A model generated the notes under the pieces. The model had not been told where the DNA came from. It worked only from the letters and a program-made list of their open reading frames with translations, and made no database searches. From the NCBI GenBank assembly GCA_002716065.1, contig PAZE01000018.1, positions 1-54,067 of the forward strand: DNA of 54,067 bases, written 5' to 3'. Each line of letters begins with the position of its first letter. The first letter of the stretch is position 1. Origin of the DNA: Crocinitomicaceae bacterium (lineage in GTDB: Bacteria > Bacteroidota > Bacteroidia > Flavobacteriales_D > Parvicellaceae). The position numbers and the translations under genes were made by a program. This document shows positions 52,078 to 54,067 of the stretch, in pieces.

Positions 52078-53352
52078 ATGAACATCCAAACTAAAATAGT
52101 TGTTCTTTGTTTGAGCTGGATAAATTGCCTTTCTGGTAATTGTGCTTTTAATCCAATTAACAACACTGTTTTAGAAGCATTTAAAAAGTCTTCTATTGAA
52201 CTAAAGGGAAATTACCCAAAAACTGAATTTTCCCAGCCTAATTTCTTAGAGGGGTCCTGGATTGATTACAAACAGTACTATGTGTACTTTACCCAGAAGG
52301 AAATAAAAAAAACAACAACACTATTTAATTGGAAAAGCACCAAGTGCTCATTTATCAATCAAATTCTAACTCAAAACTCTGTACCTAAACAATTTTCTGT
52401 TCTACCTATTTTGTTAAGCGGAGGAAACTCTAGCTATAAAAATAAAAATGGCGGGGTTGGTATTTGGGGGCTTAACTACCCATCAGCAAAAAGATACGGG
52501 CTACAATTAAACCAATTTGTTGATGAAAGATGCTTAGACTCCCTTTCTACTATTGCAGCGGCAAAACATTTAAATCACCTACTGAGTATTTACAATCAAA
52601 ATATAGACTACACTTTTCTAGCCTATATCTCAAGCCCTTCATTAGTGAATAAAGCAATTAAAAGAGCAAATCATAAATCACTAGATAGTGTGTTGCTAAA
52701 AATGGGAGGTAATTATATGGATTGGCTAAAAGCATTTCATGCGCTAGCAAAAATTAACAACCAGTTTATCATTACACACAAAAAAGAAACACATACTGTT
52801 TTAGCAGGTTTAGTTTTGGAAAAACCTCTTCTTTTTGAAGCAATTAATCATTCTATTGATTTTAACACCAATCGATTTCAAGAGTTAAATCCTCAAATTA
52901 GAAAAAATAAAATCCCTGAAAACTACACTATTTTTTTAGATTCTGTTGAACATCAAAATCTATTAGATAATTTAGATTCGATTTATTTCTTTCAAGATTC
53001 TGTACTACTAAATCCGTTTTTCAATGAAGCATTTGAATTCACTAAGATGCTTGTTTACAAGGTGCGATCAGGTGATTACCTTGGTAAAATTGCTGAATTA
53101 TATGAAGTTACTGTTGGTGAAATTCAATCTTGGAATGAATTAAATAGCACAAGAATAAATGTTGGTCAAGAATTGATTATTTACACACCCGACTCAGACA
53201 CTACCAAATACTTTGTGTATAAAGTAAAAGAAGGCGATTCTTTAGGTTCAATAGCAAAAAAGTTTCCAGGAGTTACTGTAGATTCTCTTAAACAATTAAA
53301 TCCCAATCAACCCATTAAACCCGGTCAATTATTAAAACTGAAAAAGAAATAA
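52078..53352 (+). CDS. LysM protein with degenerate lytic-transglycosylase domain
   Basis: The 424-residue protein has an N-terminal hydrophobic leader, then an MltD-like transglycosylase fold (about 90-215). The G-x-G-x-W motif is kept as GGVGIWGLNYPSAKRYGL, as is VDERCLDSLSTIAAAKHLNHL. The catalytic Glu normally in the ES-x-x-N motif is missing: the segment reads LPILLSGGNSS, with Leu113 at that place. Two LysM domains (about 328-371 and 378-423) bind peptidoglycan. It is probably a non-catalytic scaffold or sensor of cell wall. An SGNH protein gene follows directly. Confidence 0.85.
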   Translation: MNIQTKIVVLCLSWINCLSGNCAFNPINNTVLEAFKKSSIELKGNYPKTEFSQPNFLEGSWIDYKQYYVYFTQKEIKKTTTLFNWKSTKCSFINQILTQNSVPKQFSVLPILLSGGNSSYKNKNGGVGIWGLNYPSAKRYGLQLNQFVDERCLDSLSTIAAAKHLNHLLSIYNQNIDYTFLAYISSPSLVNKAIKRANHKSLDSVLLKMGGNYMDWLKAFHALAKINNQFIITHKKETHTVLAGLVLEKPLLFEAINHSIDFNTNRFQELNPQIRKNKIPENYTIFLDSVEHQNLLDNLDSIYFFQDSVLLNPFFNEAFEFTKMLVYKVRSGDYLGKIAELYEVTVGEIQSWNELNSTRINVGQELIIYTPDSDTTKYFVYKVKEGDSLGSIAKKFPGVTVDSLKQLNPNQPIKPGQLLKLKKK

Positions 53353-53378
53353 AACCAAGCTACACACTGTTTTTTTTA

Positions 53379-54067
53379 GTGCTGTTATTTGCATTAATTA
53401 ATCTCTCTATGGCTGTTTTTCCAGAAAAGGGGATTCGATTAGCTGGATTAGAAGTTAACTTTCCCTCCTTGGAAGAGTTTTACGGTCTTAAAGCAGACAC
53501 TTTAGTTTACGACAATAAAGATAAAGAGCTTGAAGAATTGATAAAACAACTTAAACAGGATAGCATTAGGGTAGATCAGCAAATTAGAAAACAGTTAAGA
53601 GATTCCATTGAAAGAGCTTGGAAGAAACTTCAATATCCCAATAATGACAAAACCGTGCTTTATGATTTTTTCAACAAATTAGAAAATGCTAAAAATGAAA
53701 AAGTGAGAATTATGCATTTTGGTGATTCTCAAATTGAAGCTGACAGAATTACAAGTTATGTTAGAAATGAACTGCAAAAACTTTTTGGAGGAAATGGTGC
53801 TGGATTGTTTTCAATTGAACAGGTTACTAGAAAAATGAGCGTTAAGCAAACACACTCAACCAACTGGCAGCGGTATGCTGGTTTTGGTAGAAAAAAAGAC
53901 ACTTCCATAAAACACACCAAATATGGAGCACTTTTAGCCATTTGTAACTACTCCCCTTTAAACAACAATTCGGATACTACTACGTATGAATCTTGGGTGT
54001 CAATTAAAAAACCTACCGCCTCATTCAGTAAAACTAAAAACTACAAAGAGCTTTCTATCTTTTATGG
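53379..54067 (+). CDS. SGNH-hydrolase-like membrane-anchored protein (partial)
   Basis: The frame is open to the window end. A hydrophobic anchor (YTLFFLVLLFALINLS) precedes a charged helical stretch (DKELEELIKQLKQDSIR) and an SGNH domain start, MHFGDSQIEADRITSYV, where the GDSQ Ser is the nucleophile. The family sits beside MBOAT genes in other Bacteroidota and is thought to add or remove O-acetyl groups on wall polymers. No ATG lies upstream of the anchor. GTG 53379 is the first standard start and ATG 53409 the next, so the true start is uncertain. It follows the LysM gene with no gap. Confidence 0.75.
   Translation, partial: MLLFALINLSMAVFPEKGIRLAGLEVNFPSLEEFYGLKADTLVYDNKDKELEELIKQLKQDSIRVDQQIRKQLRDSIERAWKKLQYPNNDKTVLYDFFNKLENAKNEKVRIMHFGDSQIEADRITSYVRNELQKLFGGNGAGLFSIEQVTRKMSVKQTHSTNWQRYAGFGRKKDTSIKHTKYGALLAICNYSPLNNNSDTTTYESWVSIKKPTASFSKTKNYKELSIFY

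Overview
The window looks like chromosomal DNA of a low-GC member of the Bacteroidota, most likely the Flavobacteriia. Five signs support this. It has a SprE/PorW-type lipoprotein of the type IX secretion system (T9SS). Two secreted proteins end in T9SS sorting-like domains, and a third such domain survives as a fragment. Many intergenic regions carry the Bacteroidota -7 promoter motif TAnnTTTG. Shine-Dalgarno sequences are almost absent. Lipoproteins are frequent. There is no rRNA, CRISPR array, transposase or integrase. Two tRNAs lie on the minus strand.

Layout: 1-6.6 kb holds the end of an outer-membrane protein, a DUF1456 protein, an ABC-F ATPase, a very small ORF with an unusually strong Shine-Dalgarno sequence and its own terminator, a ChaN-like lipoprotein with a CPXCG protein, two DoxX-like membrane proteins, a Cu/Zn superoxide dismutase and an SDR oxidoreductase. 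6.6-12.9 kb holds an MBOAT/SGNH acyl-transfer pair behind a methyltransferase, a DJ-1/PfpI protein, a secreted hydrolase, a PQ-loop-like membrane protein and a CoA-binding protein. 12.9-22.7 kb holds a large Asp-box (BNR) secreted protein and an esterase lipoprotein. These are followed by a probable zinc-uptake unit: a palindromic operator, a ZnuD-like TonB-dependent receptor, a predicted RNA pseudoknot, a Cys/His-rich mini-lipoprotein and a Fur/Zur-family regulator. Behind that come a methyltransferase and 3-methyladenine glycosylase Tag.

22.66-25.63 kb is a decayed accessory segment ending beside tRNA-Ala(GGC). It contains an orphan T9SS sorting-domain fragment, a 17-bp palindrome, a MORN-repeat gene interrupted by a frameshift and a nonsense codon, small phage-like ORFs, and a six-unit array with exact 9-nt period. 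From 25.8 kb there are a T9SS-sorted lipase-like protein, a tRNA with a CAU anticodon, a HAD phosphatase, methylmalonyl-CoA epimerase, a peptide-binding lipoprotein and aspartate kinase.

34.4-54 kb is mostly core. It has fbp-mfd on the plus strand, then a minus-strand lipid/ribosome operon (yceD-like, rpmF, plsX, fabH, accB, accC), an M23 peptidase, sprE, bactofilin, an AtpZ/AtpI-like pair, a universal stress protein, lysS, a DUF3078 outer-membrane protein, and a LysM protein whose transglycosylase-like domain lacks the catalytic Glu, followed by a partial SGNH protein. The first half of the lipid operon makes acyl-phosphate and starts fatty acid elongation (PlsX, FabH). The second half makes malonyl-CoA (AccB, AccC).

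The strongest leads for something undescribed are the mini-ORF at 3176-3241, the pseudoknot at 19689-19751 within the zinc unit, and the 9-nt array beside tRNA-Ala. All assignments come from reading motifs by eye, and no database search was run.
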